Positions 39,143-48,204 of a DNA stretch of 64,000 nucleotides are shown one piece after another. A program made the position numbers and the translations under genes. Numbering within the stretch: the first letter of the stretch is position 1; each line of letters opens with the position of its first letter. The DNA comes from Rhodopirellula sp. P2 (GTDB taxonomy: Bacteria > Planctomycetota > Planctomycetia > Pirellulales > Pirellulaceae). Below the pieces are notes generated by a model. The model made no database searches. It saw only the letters and a list, made by a program, of their open reading frames with translations, and was not told the DNA's origin. The stretch covers positions 5,003,001-5,067,000 of the forward strand of contig NZ_CP118225.1 of NCBI RefSeq assembly GCF_028768465.1, written 5' to 3'.

Positions 39143-39276
39143 GAATGGTTCGCTGCAAAGGATGGCTGGCAGGAAGATGCAAAACAAATCGCAACTCATG
39201 ATAGCGGATGATCGGTCAGGTAGAATCAGCTGCCGCGTGCGATGACTTCCATCTCCCCCAACCAAGCGAATTCACC

Positions 39277-40602
39277 ATGACGAGACGCCCCGACCTCTCC
39301 GTTTCATTGACACGGCGGCACTGGATGGTGTCGGCCGCAGCCAGCACCGGGGTGCTGCTGCACGGCAGCGACCGGATCTGGGCGGACGAGACGGAACCAG
39401 CCTCCACACCGCATTTCTGGTACCGCTTGGCTCCCGAAGGCCCCTACATCGATTCCCAGCGAGACAACCAAGCATTCGGTTTCGGACAAGGCAAGATTTT
39501 CCTGTCCGAAGACAACGGGCAATCCTGGCCGCACGATGCCATTTTTCGCGATGCGGACAACATCACGTTCAGTTGCATCCTCAAGAACGGGAACATCCTG
39601 TTCGCGACACGAACGCGTCTTTATCTCAGCACCGATAATTTAAGCAGCCACCGGGAAGTGATTGTCCAAGACACGGACGGCAGCGACTACCTTCCCCATC
39701 AGCCCCTCGATCCCGAAAAACCGGGCTGGTACTTTCATCCGCTCGACGGAGTTCACACCTGGGACGTGGACGGTTCCGAGATGCTGGTCTGGGGCAACTA
39801 CTGCAACGTGTTGGGCGGTGCCGTCCCAATCAACCTCTACTATTCAACCGATCAAGGCGAAACCGTCAAAATCGCCTACTCGTTCGGGCAGAGTCCAAGT
39901 TTTCAACAACCCGGTGCCGGGCCAGATGATCTGCTGGGTAATCCAGACAACCCAGTGGTCTGCCGCCATGTTCACTGTGTGACCTACAACCCGGCCGAGA
40001 ACGCATTTTACGCATGCACCGGCGACCATGACCGCACTGACTCGGATGGCAACAACCACCAAGAATGCCATTGGCTTCGTGGAACTTACGACGCTGCCAG
40101 CGATGCCTGGGACTGGAAGGTTTTGGTGACCGTCAATTCGAACTCCCGTTACAAATCGGGTGGAATCAACTTTGTCGACGGGCAACTGTATTGGGCAGCC
40201 GATGCCAACGGCAAAAATGGCACGATGCCTCACGACCGCGGCATCTTTCGATGTGCCCCCGAGGACCTGGCGGATCCGACCAAGCACGAACTGCTGTTCA
40301 ACCCTCACTACGAATCCGCCAACATGATCATCGAAGACGGCGTGATTCTGTCCGCCCACTACGCTCCCGCGTCGCCGTACGCGACGGGAATCATCTACTC
40401 GCCTGACCTGGGCAAGTCATGGGCGCAATACGATTTAGAAGAGTTCGGCCAACGCAGTCCGATCCGATTCCATCCCAAGAACAGTGACGGCTGGTTTCGC
40501 GTCGACTTGAGGAAAGGCTGGATCGAACGTGGCGAAGTGCTGTTCATCAAACCCAAACCAAATCACGGTGCTGCCCAAACCAAAACGCCAGCAACCAAAT
40601 GA
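39277..40602 (+). CDS. Tat-type exported BNR/Asp-box propeller protein
   Basis: A 441-residue protein. The leader TRRHWMVSAAASTGVLL has a twin-arginine pattern. The mature sequence has propeller blades with Asp-box-like motifs (LSEDNGQSWP, YSTDQGETV, YSPDLGKSWAQYD), as in sialidase-like and photosystem-assembly-like propellers. No catalytic Arg triad or Tyr/Glu pair of sialidases is evident. It starts 134 bases from the divergent PQQ-propeller gene. A binding or glycan-handling role is inferred. Confidence 0.75.
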   Translation: MTRRPDLSVSLTRRHWMVSAAASTGVLLHGSDRIWADETEPASTPHFWYRLAPEGPYIDSQRDNQAFGFGQGKIFLSEDNGQSWPHDAIFRDADNITFSCILKNGNILFATRTRLYLSTDNLSSHREVIVQDTDGSDYLPHQPLDPEKPGWYFHPLDGVHTWDVDGSEMLVWGNYCNVLGGAVPINLYYSTDQGETVKIAYSFGQSPSFQQPGAGPDDLLGNPDNPVVCRHVHCVTYNPAENAFYACTGDHDRTDSDGNNHQECHWLRGTYDAASDAWDWKVLVTVNSNSRYKSGGINFVDGQLYWAADANGKNGTMPHDRGIFRCAPEDLADPTKHELLFNPHYESANMIIEDGVILSAHYAPASPYATGIIYSPDLGKSWAQYDLEEFGQRSPIRFHPKNSDGWFRVDLRKGWIERGEVLFIKPKPNHGAAQTKTPATK

Positions 40603-40720
40603 AACGTACGCTTCTTCATTGGAGCAGGGCAGCCAATACGATTGCAAGGGACACCGTGAGCCGTCTAGGCGTTCGCCCCGGTTCTGAACACTCACCTCCA
40701 TCCACGAGCGAATCAATCAC

Positions 40721-41848
40721 ATGGGTTTCAAACCTCCCCCACGCACCATAGCGGGAGCTATCTTTGTGTCGCTCGTGTCGTTGGCACTCGCCTTTCCGAA
40801 GGGTGCACAAGCCGAAATCGTCACCTTGGAATCCGTTCCAGCCAAACGTGATTCGATTGACGCGAATGAACCGATCGCGGAATCGTTCTCTGCGAAACAG
40901 GCTGCGACCTACCTGGATCGCGCCTCGCTGACTTGGCAGAAAGAGAAAAAGTGCGTGACCTGCCACACCAACATGCCGTACATGTTCGCCCGTCCGGCGT
41001 TGTCGTCCGTCCAAAAGGATTCCGGCGAGGTCCGCGCGTTCTTTGAGCGGTACCGAACGGAGCGGTGGCAGAAGAAGGCTCCGACGGAGGGCCAAGGTTT
41101 TTGGGTGATCGTTGTCGGCGCTGGGTTGACGTTCAACGACCTGCAGACGACCGGGCATCTCAGCCCGGCCGCTCGCGATGTCTTGGATTTGTTGTGGACC
41201 GTGCAGCGCACCGATGGCGGTTGGGACTGGCCCGATTGCGACTACGCCCCGATGGAAATTGATGACCACTACGGTGTCACTCTGGCTGCACTCGCTGTTG
41301 GCATCGCGGCGGATGGTTACGCTGAATCGGAAGCCTCCCGGGCAGGGCTCGACAAACTGCGGACCTACCTGAAAAACAACCCACCCAAGTCGCTGCACCA
41401 TCGCGCCATGATCGCTTGGTGTTCCAAGCGACTCGAAGGCATCGCGACAGAGGACGAGCGTCAAAGAACGCTAGAAGAACTACTCGCGAAACAACTTCCT
41501 GACGGAGGCTGGTCGACGGCAGGCTTCTTGACCGACTGGAAAGGGCTCGAACGCAATGACGGCGAGCCACTCGACACCCAAACCAGCGATGGCTACGGCA
41601 CCGGTTTGGTGATCGTCATCAGCCGAGACCTTGGGATTCCCGCCAGCGATCCACGGTTGCAAAGAGGGATTCAATGGTTGAAGTCCAACCAGCGTGAAAG
41701 CGGCAAGTGGTTCACACGTTCGCCCGTCAACGATGCCGGCAACCTGATTTCCAACACCGGAACGGCCTACGCAATCCTCGCACTCCAAAGCTGTGGCGAG
41801 CTCCCCGGATGGCCATTCCAACCACCGAATCGAACCACAGCAAAGTAG
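40721..41848 (+). CDS. Exported terpene-cyclase-fold protein with haem-c motif
   Basis: A 375-residue protein with a signal peptide (IAGAIFVSLVSLALAF). Near the N-terminus CVTCH (Cys78, Cys81, His82) is a typical covalent haem-c site. The remainder consists of alpha/alpha repeats with QW-like motifs (QRTDGGWDWP, KQLPDGGWSTA, QRESGKWFTR), as in squalene-hopene-cyclase and prenyltransferase barrels. The DxDD acid motif of cyclases is absent, so cyclisation of squalene is unlikely. Its last codons and stop lie inside the first copy of the 268-bp tandem repeat. Function is unknown. Confidence 0.8.
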   Translation: MGFKPPPRTIAGAIFVSLVSLALAFPKGAQAEIVTLESVPAKRDSIDANEPIAESFSAKQAATYLDRASLTWQKEKKCVTCHTNMPYMFARPALSSVQKDSGEVRAFFERYRTERWQKKAPTEGQGFWVIVVGAGLTFNDLQTTGHLSPAARDVLDLLWTVQRTDGGWDWPDCDYAPMEIDDHYGVTLAALAVGIAADGYAESEASRAGLDKLRTYLKNNPPKSLHHRAMIAWCSKRLEGIATEDERQRTLEELLAKQLPDGGWSTAGFLTDWKGLERNDGEPLDTQTSDGYGTGLVIVISRDLGIPASDPRLQRGIQWLKSNQRESGKWFTRSPVNDAGNLISNTGTAYAILALQSCGELPGWPFQPPNRTTAK

Positions 41849-42376
41849 GACGGATCAAGGAGCGAAGCGACGCCGCTCCGGCAGTTCAACGTGACACGAC
41901 GCCGAGAAACTCTCGAATGCCGGAACAACGCTTCCCTTGGTCCGGCCTACCGCGCTTCACGCCGGACTATCGACGACGGCCCCATCCGGGGCGAATTCAT
42001 GATGCCCACCAACGGATCTCGGGGCTTCCGCCCCGAGCTATCAACGCGGACTCCTCCGGAGCCATTCACGCAGATTCACGCCGAACCGGGCCTTCATCAC
42101 TCGCTCAGCAAAGTAGGCCGGATCAAGGAGCGAAGCGACGCCGCTCCGGCAGCTCATCGTGACACGACGCCGAAAAACTCTCGAATGCCGGAACGACGCT
42201 TCGCTTGGTCCGGCCTGCCGCGCTTCACGCCGGACTATCGACGACGGCCCCATCCGGGGCGAATTCATGATGCCCACCAACGGATCTCGGGGCTTCCGCC
42301 CCGAGCTATCAACGCGGACTCCTCCGGAGCCATTCACGCAGATTCACGCCGAACCGGGCCTTCATCACTCGCTCAG
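41841..42376. repeat. 268-bp direct repeat, two head-to-tail copies
   Basis: Copy 1 is 41841-42108 and copy 2 is 42109-42376; both start caaagtagg and end actcgctcag, and differ at only about ten bases. Each copy carries gaccgcaagcg-free, GC-rich hairpins ggccccatccggggc and tctcggggcttccgccccga separated by about 30 bases. The first copy begins inside the 3' end of the upstream gene (the TAG stop is within it), and the second ends 120 bases before the oxyR ATG. No protein is called; frames in it only repeat each other. Confidence 0.95.
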
Positions 42377-42495
42377 CCCCAGGTAGCCGTGGCAACGCAA
42401 TTGGCTTTAGACTGAACCCGATAGGATGCGACTGGAGTTCTCAACCGCATGCCAAGCTTGCTGCCGCAAGTTCCGTTTTCGATCATGATGATTCA

Positions 42496-43377
42496 ATGGA
42501 CGTTGACCAACTGAAGTACTTTCAAAGCGTGGCGGAGACCAAAAGTTTCACCGAGGCGGCAGCGCGGATGAATCTGTCTCAACCGGCACTGAGCCGATCG
42601 ATTCAGCGACTCGAGGAAGAGTTTGGGCAACCGTTTTTCGAGCGGAAACCACGCTCTGTCGAATTGACGGATGCCGGGCTTCGGTTCCAACGCAGCGCCA
42701 CGCAGATCCTTCGAATCATCGAGGACACTCGAGCGGAGATCACGGACGACGGTGAAACCGGCAAGCTCCGGATTGGCGCGATTCCAACCATTGCCCCGTA
42801 CTTCTTGCCAAACTTGCTGAAACAGTTCTCCAATGCTTTCCCACGATCTCAATTGATCGTCCACGAGAACACAACCGACGAATTGCTGAAGGGAATCAAA
42901 CAAGGTGAAATCGACCTGGCGATCTTGGCGGAACCGATCACGGAAAAGTACGTCGAAGTGCAACCGTTGATGGAAGAAGAATTGTGCTTGGTGCTCCCGC
43001 CTGATCATCCGCTGTGTGAGCAGAAAGTGATCCGCCTCGAAGATGTGGAAGAAGAACCGTTCGTGATGCTCGGCGAAGCTCACTGCTTGTCAGAGAACAT
43101 CCATTCGTTTTGTCGACAACGTTCGATCTTGCCCGTTGCCGTGGAACGCGCCAATCAACTGGCAACCGTACAAGAACTGGTGTCTCTGTCGCATGGGATC
43201 TCGATGATTCCAGAAATGGCTCGACGTTTGGATCGCAGCAAGCGGCGTGTGTATCGATCGTTTGTCAGCCCTGTCCCCACGCGAACGATCGTTTGCGTGA
43301 CCAACCCGTATCGTTTTCAAAGCCGGCTGTTCGCTGAGTTTCGCGAGCGTTTGTGCGAGTACTCAAAGCAGTTTTGA
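42496..43377 (+). CDS. oxyR: OxyR-type LysR-family transcriptional regulator
   Basis: A 293-residue LysR-family regulator. The N-terminal helix-turn-helix is clear ([20 protein letters not shown]), followed by the inducer domain ([15 protein letters not shown]). The segment [14 protein letters not shown] places Cys197 and Cys206 eight residues apart, the same spacing and surroundings as the redox pair Cys199/Cys208 of E. coli OxyR. It therefore probably senses H2O2 by disulfide formation and activates peroxide-defence genes. katG, a classical OxyR target, is about 13 kb away. The gene is convergent with the ClC gene; a hairpin separates them. Confidence 0.88.
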   Translation: MDVDQLKYFQSVAETKSFTEAAARMNLSQPALSRSIQRLEEEFGQPFFERKPRSVELTDAGLRFQRSATQILRIIEDTRAEITDDGETGKLRIGAIPTIAPYFLPNLLKQFSNAFPRSQLIVHENTTDELLKGIKQGEIDLAILAEPITEKYVEVQPLMEEELCLVLPPDHPLCEQKVIRLEDVEEEPFVMLGEAHCLSENIHSFCRQRSILPVAVERANQLATVQELVSLSHGISMIPEMARRLDRSKRRVYRSFVSPVPTRTIVCVTNPYRFQSRLFAEFRERLCEYSKQF

Positions 43378-43457
43378 TGACGGAGGAGACTCGCCTTTTT
43401 CGGCATGCTCGGCTGTTCCACAACTTGGCACGACCGGACGCGTTTAGAGAGAAGCCG

Positions 43458-43478
43458 CGTGAGCCACTACGGCTCACG
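43458..43478. terminator. Hairpin between convergent oxyR and ClC genes
   Basis: Arms cgtgagcc and ggctcacg enclose actac. It lies 80 bases after the oxyR stop and 4 bases after the ClC stop (which is on the other strand), a position suited to a bidirectional terminator. No clear T-run follows on either side. Confidence 0.55.
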
Positions 43479-43482
43479 AATC

Positions 43483-45327
43483 CTAAGCGTCATCAGCGGT
43501 TTGTTTGTGTTCCACCAGTCGGCGGTTGTAGGCCGAAATGGTTTCCTTTCGACGCAACATCCCAAGCAATTTGCCTGGCTCGTCGACGTCCACCACCGGC
43601 AACTCTTCCAAGTTCAAGGACGTGAATCGCTTCAGCGCTGTGTTCAAGTCGTCGTCCGGGGTGACGCTGACCAATTCGGTGGTCATCACATCGTTGGCCA
43701 CCGCCAGTCGCCAAATCGAATCGTTGTACAGATAACTGCGCACGTCGTCGTCGCTGAAGATTCCCACGATGCGTTTCTGCTCATCAATCACCGGGAAATA
43801 GTGTTGTTGGTTGTCGGCAAGACAGTGCACGATCTCGTCGAGCGTCGTGGCTTCCGGGATCAGCAACACTTTGCGTTTGGGGTCAAAGACGTCGCCAACC
43901 TTCAGGCCCTCCAGCACATCGACGATGAAGTCCCCTCGGTGGGCCTTCGAATCCATTCGCGTGGGGACTTGCCATTGATACAAACGCCAGCGACTGCACA
44001 TCACAAAACTGAGCGTCGTCACCAGCATCGTGGGCACCAGCAATCCGAAGTCTCCCGTGAGCGCACGCACCATGATGATGGTCGAAATCGGGGCTCGCGC
44101 GACGCCGGCGAAGAACCCCGCCGTGCCAACAACCGCGTACGCTTCGGGTTGGGTGACGACGCCTGGGAACAAGGCTTGAAACCCGAGTCCAATCGCGGCA
44201 CCAAGGCAGCCACCGATGACCATCGAAGGACCAAACACACCGCCGGATCCTCCCGAACCGATGGTGAGTGCTGTGGTCACGATCTTTGCGAACACGATGA
44301 TCAACAACATCGGGATGCCAAGTTCCGCCGCATGCGTGACGGCCATCTGCAGGGTTCCATAACCGGTTCCTAAAACTCCCAGCGCGTGCATGTTGTTGCC
44401 AACCATTCGGAACAGCCCGATTCCGACCAGCCCGGCAAGCAACGCGCCGATGGCGGGTTTGATGTGCGGCCACAGCGGCAAATCCAGAAATCGCTGGCGC
44501 GTTCCGGCAAACAATTTGACATAGATCACACCAACGATCGTGACCGCGATCGCGAGAAATCCATACGCCAACAATTCAAAGGGCGAGGTCAGCGTGTGGT
44601 GCAGGTCGTCACCGAACAAAGGCAAATACCGATATTCGATCGGTAGAGCTTGTGTGAACAGGCTGTAGGCCACAATCGAAGCGATGGCCGAGGGAACAAT
44701 CACATCGGCTTCCATGTCCGAATCGCTGTAGAGGATTTCGGCAGCGAACACAGCACCGGCCAAGGGAGCTCGAAAGATCGCCCCGACGCCCGCCCCCATT
44801 CCGGCTGCCATCAAGATCCGGCGGTCCCGCGGGGACAACTTCAATCGGTCGGCCAACACCGAACCCAACCCAGCGCCAATCTGAGAAATCGGTCCTTCCC
44901 GACCGCCCGAGCCACCGGTGCCGAGCGTGATCGCGGAAGCAATCGTTTTGACCAACGGAATCCGAGCTCGCATTTTGCCACGACGATTGTGAAAAGCGTC
45001 GATGACCGCGTCGGCCCCAGAACCCTCTGCCTCGGGAGCGAACCAGTAAACGATCGCCCCCGAAACCAACCCGCCCAAAGTCATGACCAGGACCAGCATC
45101 CAGGGCGAGAACACCGCGTCGGGCGGCATCATGACGGCTTGTTCGCCCGCGGCTTCCATCGGCGCGTAGCCGGTGAATTGGGCCATCGCAAATCGCACGA
45201 CCACTCGGCCCAAGCGATCAAAGATGAGTGCGCCGATGCCCACCAAAACCCCAACCATGGACGCCAGAACGATCCACTTTCCAGACGATTGCCCGAAGAC
45301 TTCTAGAAACTCGCGGATCTTTTTCAC
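43483..45327 (-). CDS. ClC-type chloride channel/antiporter with CBS domains
   Basis: A 614-residue inner-membrane ClC protein. Anion-binding loops are conserved: GSGADAVIDAF, GTGGSGGREGPI (with the gating Glu) and GSGGSGGVFGPSMVIG; the GREGP Glu suggests a Cl-/H+ exchanger. The C-terminal about 150 residues form a pair of CBS domains (VLLIPEATTLDEIVHCLAD; VSVTPDDDLNTALKRF) that in other ClC proteins bind adenine nucleotides and adjust gating. The start is GTG at 45327, with no in-frame ATG before the first helix. Confidence 0.93.
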   Translation of the reverse strand: MKKIREFLEVFGQSSGKWIVLASMVGVLVGIGALIFDRLGRVVVRFAMAQFTGYAPMEAAGEQAVMMPPDAVFSPWMLVLVMTLGGLVSGAIVYWFAPEAEGSGADAVIDAFHNRRGKMRARIPLVKTIASAITLGTGGSGGREGPISQIGAGLGSVLADRLKLSPRDRRILMAAGMGAGVGAIFRAPLAGAVFAAEILYSDSDMEADVIVPSAIASIVAYSLFTQALPIEYRYLPLFGDDLHHTLTSPFELLAYGFLAIAVTIVGVIYVKLFAGTRQRFLDLPLWPHIKPAIGALLAGLVGIGLFRMVGNNMHALGVLGTGYGTLQMAVTHAAELGIPMLLIIVFAKIVTTALTIGSGGSGGVFGPSMVIGGCLGAAIGLGFQALFPGVVTQPEAYAVVGTAGFFAGVARAPISTIIMVRALTGDFGLLVPTMLVTTLSFVMCSRWRLYQWQVPTRMDSKAHRGDFIVDVLEGLKVGDVFDPKRKVLLIPEATTLDEIVHCLADNQQHYFPVIDEQKRIVGIFSDDDVRSYLYNDSIWRLAVANDVMTTELVSVTPDDDLNTALKRFTSLNLEELPVVDVDEPGKLLGMLRRKETISAYNRRLVEHKQTADDA

Positions 45328-45566
45328 AAGGCAGTCGGGGCGTTCGTCTCACGGGGGGATGGGACACAGATTGCGGGCTCGGTGTGTTCCCGTCAAAGAC
45401 AAATCAAGGCTCACCCCAAGCGGCCGTCATTAAACGGTCCCTCGACGTTTTTTTCCAGGGACTCCTTGGGAAACTTGCAAAATGATTTGCAAGGAGGCCA
45501 GCGACAACTCTGAAACCAATCAACAGGCATCAAGCCACCGGAGTGGCGAGTGGTCGCAGCAAGAGC

Positions 45567-46523
45567 TCAGCGATATTGCTCGTGGCAGGCGGCACAGCTT
45601 TGAGTCACATCGCCGACAGCGGATCGGACACCCTCCCAATCTTGTCGCTCGATCGCGCTGACCACACCGCTGGCACTGGTCGCCATCGCCCCGCTGAGTT
45701 CGGCGTAGTCGGGGTCGTCGAAGTCGTCCATGCCCTCTTGAATCAGAACCTCGCCCAACATCGCCAACAATTCCGATTCCCGTTTCACCGCATCCAGGTT
45801 GTCTTGGGTCGTGGCTGCGTCGCGAGTGTGATCGCCCAGCGTGTCCAACAACTGCTCGGCGTACTCCATCAGCGGCGAACGGTCCGCGATCATATGCCAC
45901 TCGTTGACCCGCTCGGACTTCTGCGTCGACGTGATGCTGGCTCCGCTGACCAGATCTTGCAGGTCAGCTTTGCGAAGCTTGGCCTCGTTGTAGACCTGGG
46001 TCGATCCAGCCGCGCTGTTGCGAGCGGTGCGTGCCATCACATCGCGAGCGGTGTGCGCCTCTGATTTCCAACGCACATCCTCGTTGTGATCCGCAACGAC
46101 GGCGAACAAAGTCGCCAACACCGTGAGGTTCAATCGAGCTTCTTGATATCCACCGCCGTTGAAGGCGCCCGGTGTGGTGATGACCGAGTCGTATCGAAGC
46201 TTGATTCGTTTGATCTCATCTTCCAAAGAGAGTGGCGAGACCAAACTTGCCCACTTGGATCCTCCCCCCGAGGTTTCCTCGGCGGCGGCTTCCGCTTGAG
46301 CCATCACCTTTTCGGCACCCGCGTCACGGAGATTGGCAAGCGAAGGTCGCTCACCACGAAACGCGGTCGCTGGATCCGCAAAGAACACTCGCGAAACCTC
46401 GTCGGCGTCAAATTGGGGCGGACGAGCCCGTTGTTCCTGCGCGTCGACATTCGATGCCGTGCAAATCAACATCCCGACCACGATCAGGAAGAATGACAAG
46501 CGATGAAAGGCGAGCAATCGCAT
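45567..46523 (-). CDS. Exported cytochrome c (c'-like) protein
   Basis: A 318-residue protein with a signal peptide (LSFFLIVVGMLICTASNVDA). It is mostly helical and ends with a haem-c attachment site CAACH (Cys310, Cys313, His314) four residues before the end, as in class II cytochromes c' where CxxCH is C-terminal. About 190 residues before this helical bundle are not recognised. Its partner is unknown. It is followed downstream on the same strand by the ClC gene (240 bases). Confidence 0.78.
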   Translation of the reverse strand: MRLLAFHRLSFFLIVVGMLICTASNVDAQEQRARPPQFDADEVSRVFFADPATAFRGERPSLANLRDAGAEKVMAQAEAAAEETSGGGSKWASLVSPLSLEDEIKRIKLRYDSVITTPGAFNGGGYQEARLNLTVLATLFAVVADHNEDVRWKSEAHTARDVMARTARNSAAGSTQVYNEAKLRKADLQDLVSGASITSTQKSERVNEWHMIADRSPLMEYAEQLLDTLGDHTRDAATTQDNLDAVKRESELLAMLGEVLIQEGMDDFDDPDYAELSGAMATSASGVVSAIERQDWEGVRSAVGDVTQSCAACHEQYR

Positions 46524-46585
46524 GGAGTCACAGTTTTAAGAGAATGGAAAGAGCAGAAGCGATGCAACGAAACAACCAACGCAGT

Positions 46586-47044
46586 TCAATTCTCGCGATT
46601 CGCGGCCAAGTGCTCGGCAACCGCCGCCAGCAGCGGATCGATCGTTTGCGTTTGAATTTGATGCGGCGGGGACCAAGGCCACCAACGAGACATCTCGTGT
46701 TCGGTCAGTTCAATTTTAACGACTTGCGGCAAGAACACCAAAAAATATCGCACGTGCTTTTGAAACGTTTGCCCCGGGCGATCGCGATAAGTGACCGGGT
46801 AGTGCAGGTCAAACTGAAAATCCGGATCAAACTCGCAGTCCGCGGCGGCAATCCCGGTCTCTTCTTCCAACTCCCGTTTGGCTGCTGTCAAGAAATCTTC
46901 GCCCTCATCGCAGTGCCCCTTGGGCAAGTCCCAGCGATCGGGGTGTCGCATCAGCAGGAAACGCGGGGACGGTTCCCGGGTCATCACCAACACACCGGCC
47001 GCACACACCGGCGGGAGTGCCGGTTCTTTCTTCTCACTTGTCAT
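46586..47044 (-). CDS. Nudix hydrolase
   Basis: A 152-residue hydrolase of nucleoside-diphosphate-linked compounds. The Nudix box is complete: G43, then E49, then RELEEETGI from Arg57, giving the G-x5-E-x7-R-E-U-x-E-E-x-G-U pattern that binds Mg2+. Before it lies WDLPKGH, as in dinucleoside-polyphosphate hydrolases. GGAG sits 8 bases before the ATG at 47044. The substrate is not determined by the sequence. It is divergent from the cobalamin adenosyltransferase gene. Confidence 0.92.
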   Translation of the reverse strand: MTSEKKEPALPPVCAAGVLVMTREPSPRFLLMRHPDRWDLPKGHCDEGEDFLTAAKRELEEETGIAAADCEFDPDFQFDLHYPVTYRDRPGQTFQKHVRYFLVFLPQVVKIELTEHEMSRWWPWSPPHQIQTQTIDPLLAAVAEHLAANREN

Positions 47045-47169
47045 CTTGCTCCAATGCCACACCGGTTGAGACCGCAAATCGAGCTCCGCAACAACGCAGC
47101 CTTGTTTTCGACGACCAAGTTTCAGCCGTCGCATGCTTCCGCTTTCGAAACACTTCCATTGAACGAATC

Positions 47170-47760
47170 ATGAAAATCTACACTCGCACAGGCGATTCCG
47201 GGACCACAGGTTTGTTTGGCGGGCCACGGGTGGCAAAGGACGACACGCGAATCGAAGCCTACGGGACGGTCGATGAATTGAACGCGACGCTGGGCCAGGT
47301 TCGCTCGGCACTGGAACAGTCCGCCGCCGATGCTTCCGAAGCCCAGAGAGCTTTGGGCGAGCTGGATGCACGCCTTGTCCAAGTGCAGCACGAACTGTTT
47401 TCGATCGGCGCGGAATTGGCTTCACCGCACCCCGACCAATTTGATCTGCGGGTGATCGGAAACCCCCACATCGAACGCCTGGAAGAATGGATCGATGACG
47501 CCGAGCAACATCTTCCCCCTTTGAAACAGTTCATCCTCCCTGGAGGATCGATTTTGGCGTCGCACGTCCACTTGTCGCGAGCGGTATGCCGGCGGGCCGA
47601 ACGGCGGGTGATTTCGCTGGCCGACGCGGTTCAAACCGAAACACCGATCAGTGACACGGTGATCATCTACTTGAATCGCCTGAGTGACTGGTTGTTCGTC
47701 GTGTCCCGATTGGTCAACCAAATCCTGAATGTTCCGGATCAAATCTGGGAAAAACCCTGA
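47170..47760 (+). CDS. pduO: PduO-type ATP:cob(I)alamin adenosyltransferase
   Basis: A 196-residue enzyme that transfers adenosyl from ATP to cob(I)alamin to make coenzyme B12. The N-terminal ATP-binding motif YTRTGDSGTTGLFGG, the helix IEAYGTVDELNA, the conserved SRAVCRRAERR and LNRLSDWLFVVSR are the family hallmarks, and the length is typical. The ATG at 47170 starts exactly at MKIYTRTGD. A B12 riboswitch was looked for upstream and not seen. A single gene; no cobalamin synthesis genes are nearby. Confidence 0.94.
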   Translation: MKIYTRTGDSGTTGLFGGPRVAKDDTRIEAYGTVDELNATLGQVRSALEQSAADASEAQRALGELDARLVQVQHELFSIGAELASPHPDQFDLRVIGNPHIERLEEWIDDAEQHLPPLKQFILPGGSILASHVHLSRAVCRRAERRVISLADAVQTETPISDTVIIYLNRLSDWLFVVSRLVNQILNVPDQIWEKP

Positions 47761-48195
<435 letters not shown>

Positions 48196-48204
48196 GCTTG
48201 CTTG

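Noticed and set aside
41841-42376. Small proteins encoded in the 268-bp repeat
   Set aside because: The frames are duplicated along with the DNA, are Arg/Pro/His-rich and have no starts with ribosome sites; the repeat explains them.
47045-47169. Cobalamin riboswitch upstream of the adenosyltransferase gene
   Set aside because: The 125 bases between it and the Nudix gene contain no B12-box-like core and are too short for the aptamer.
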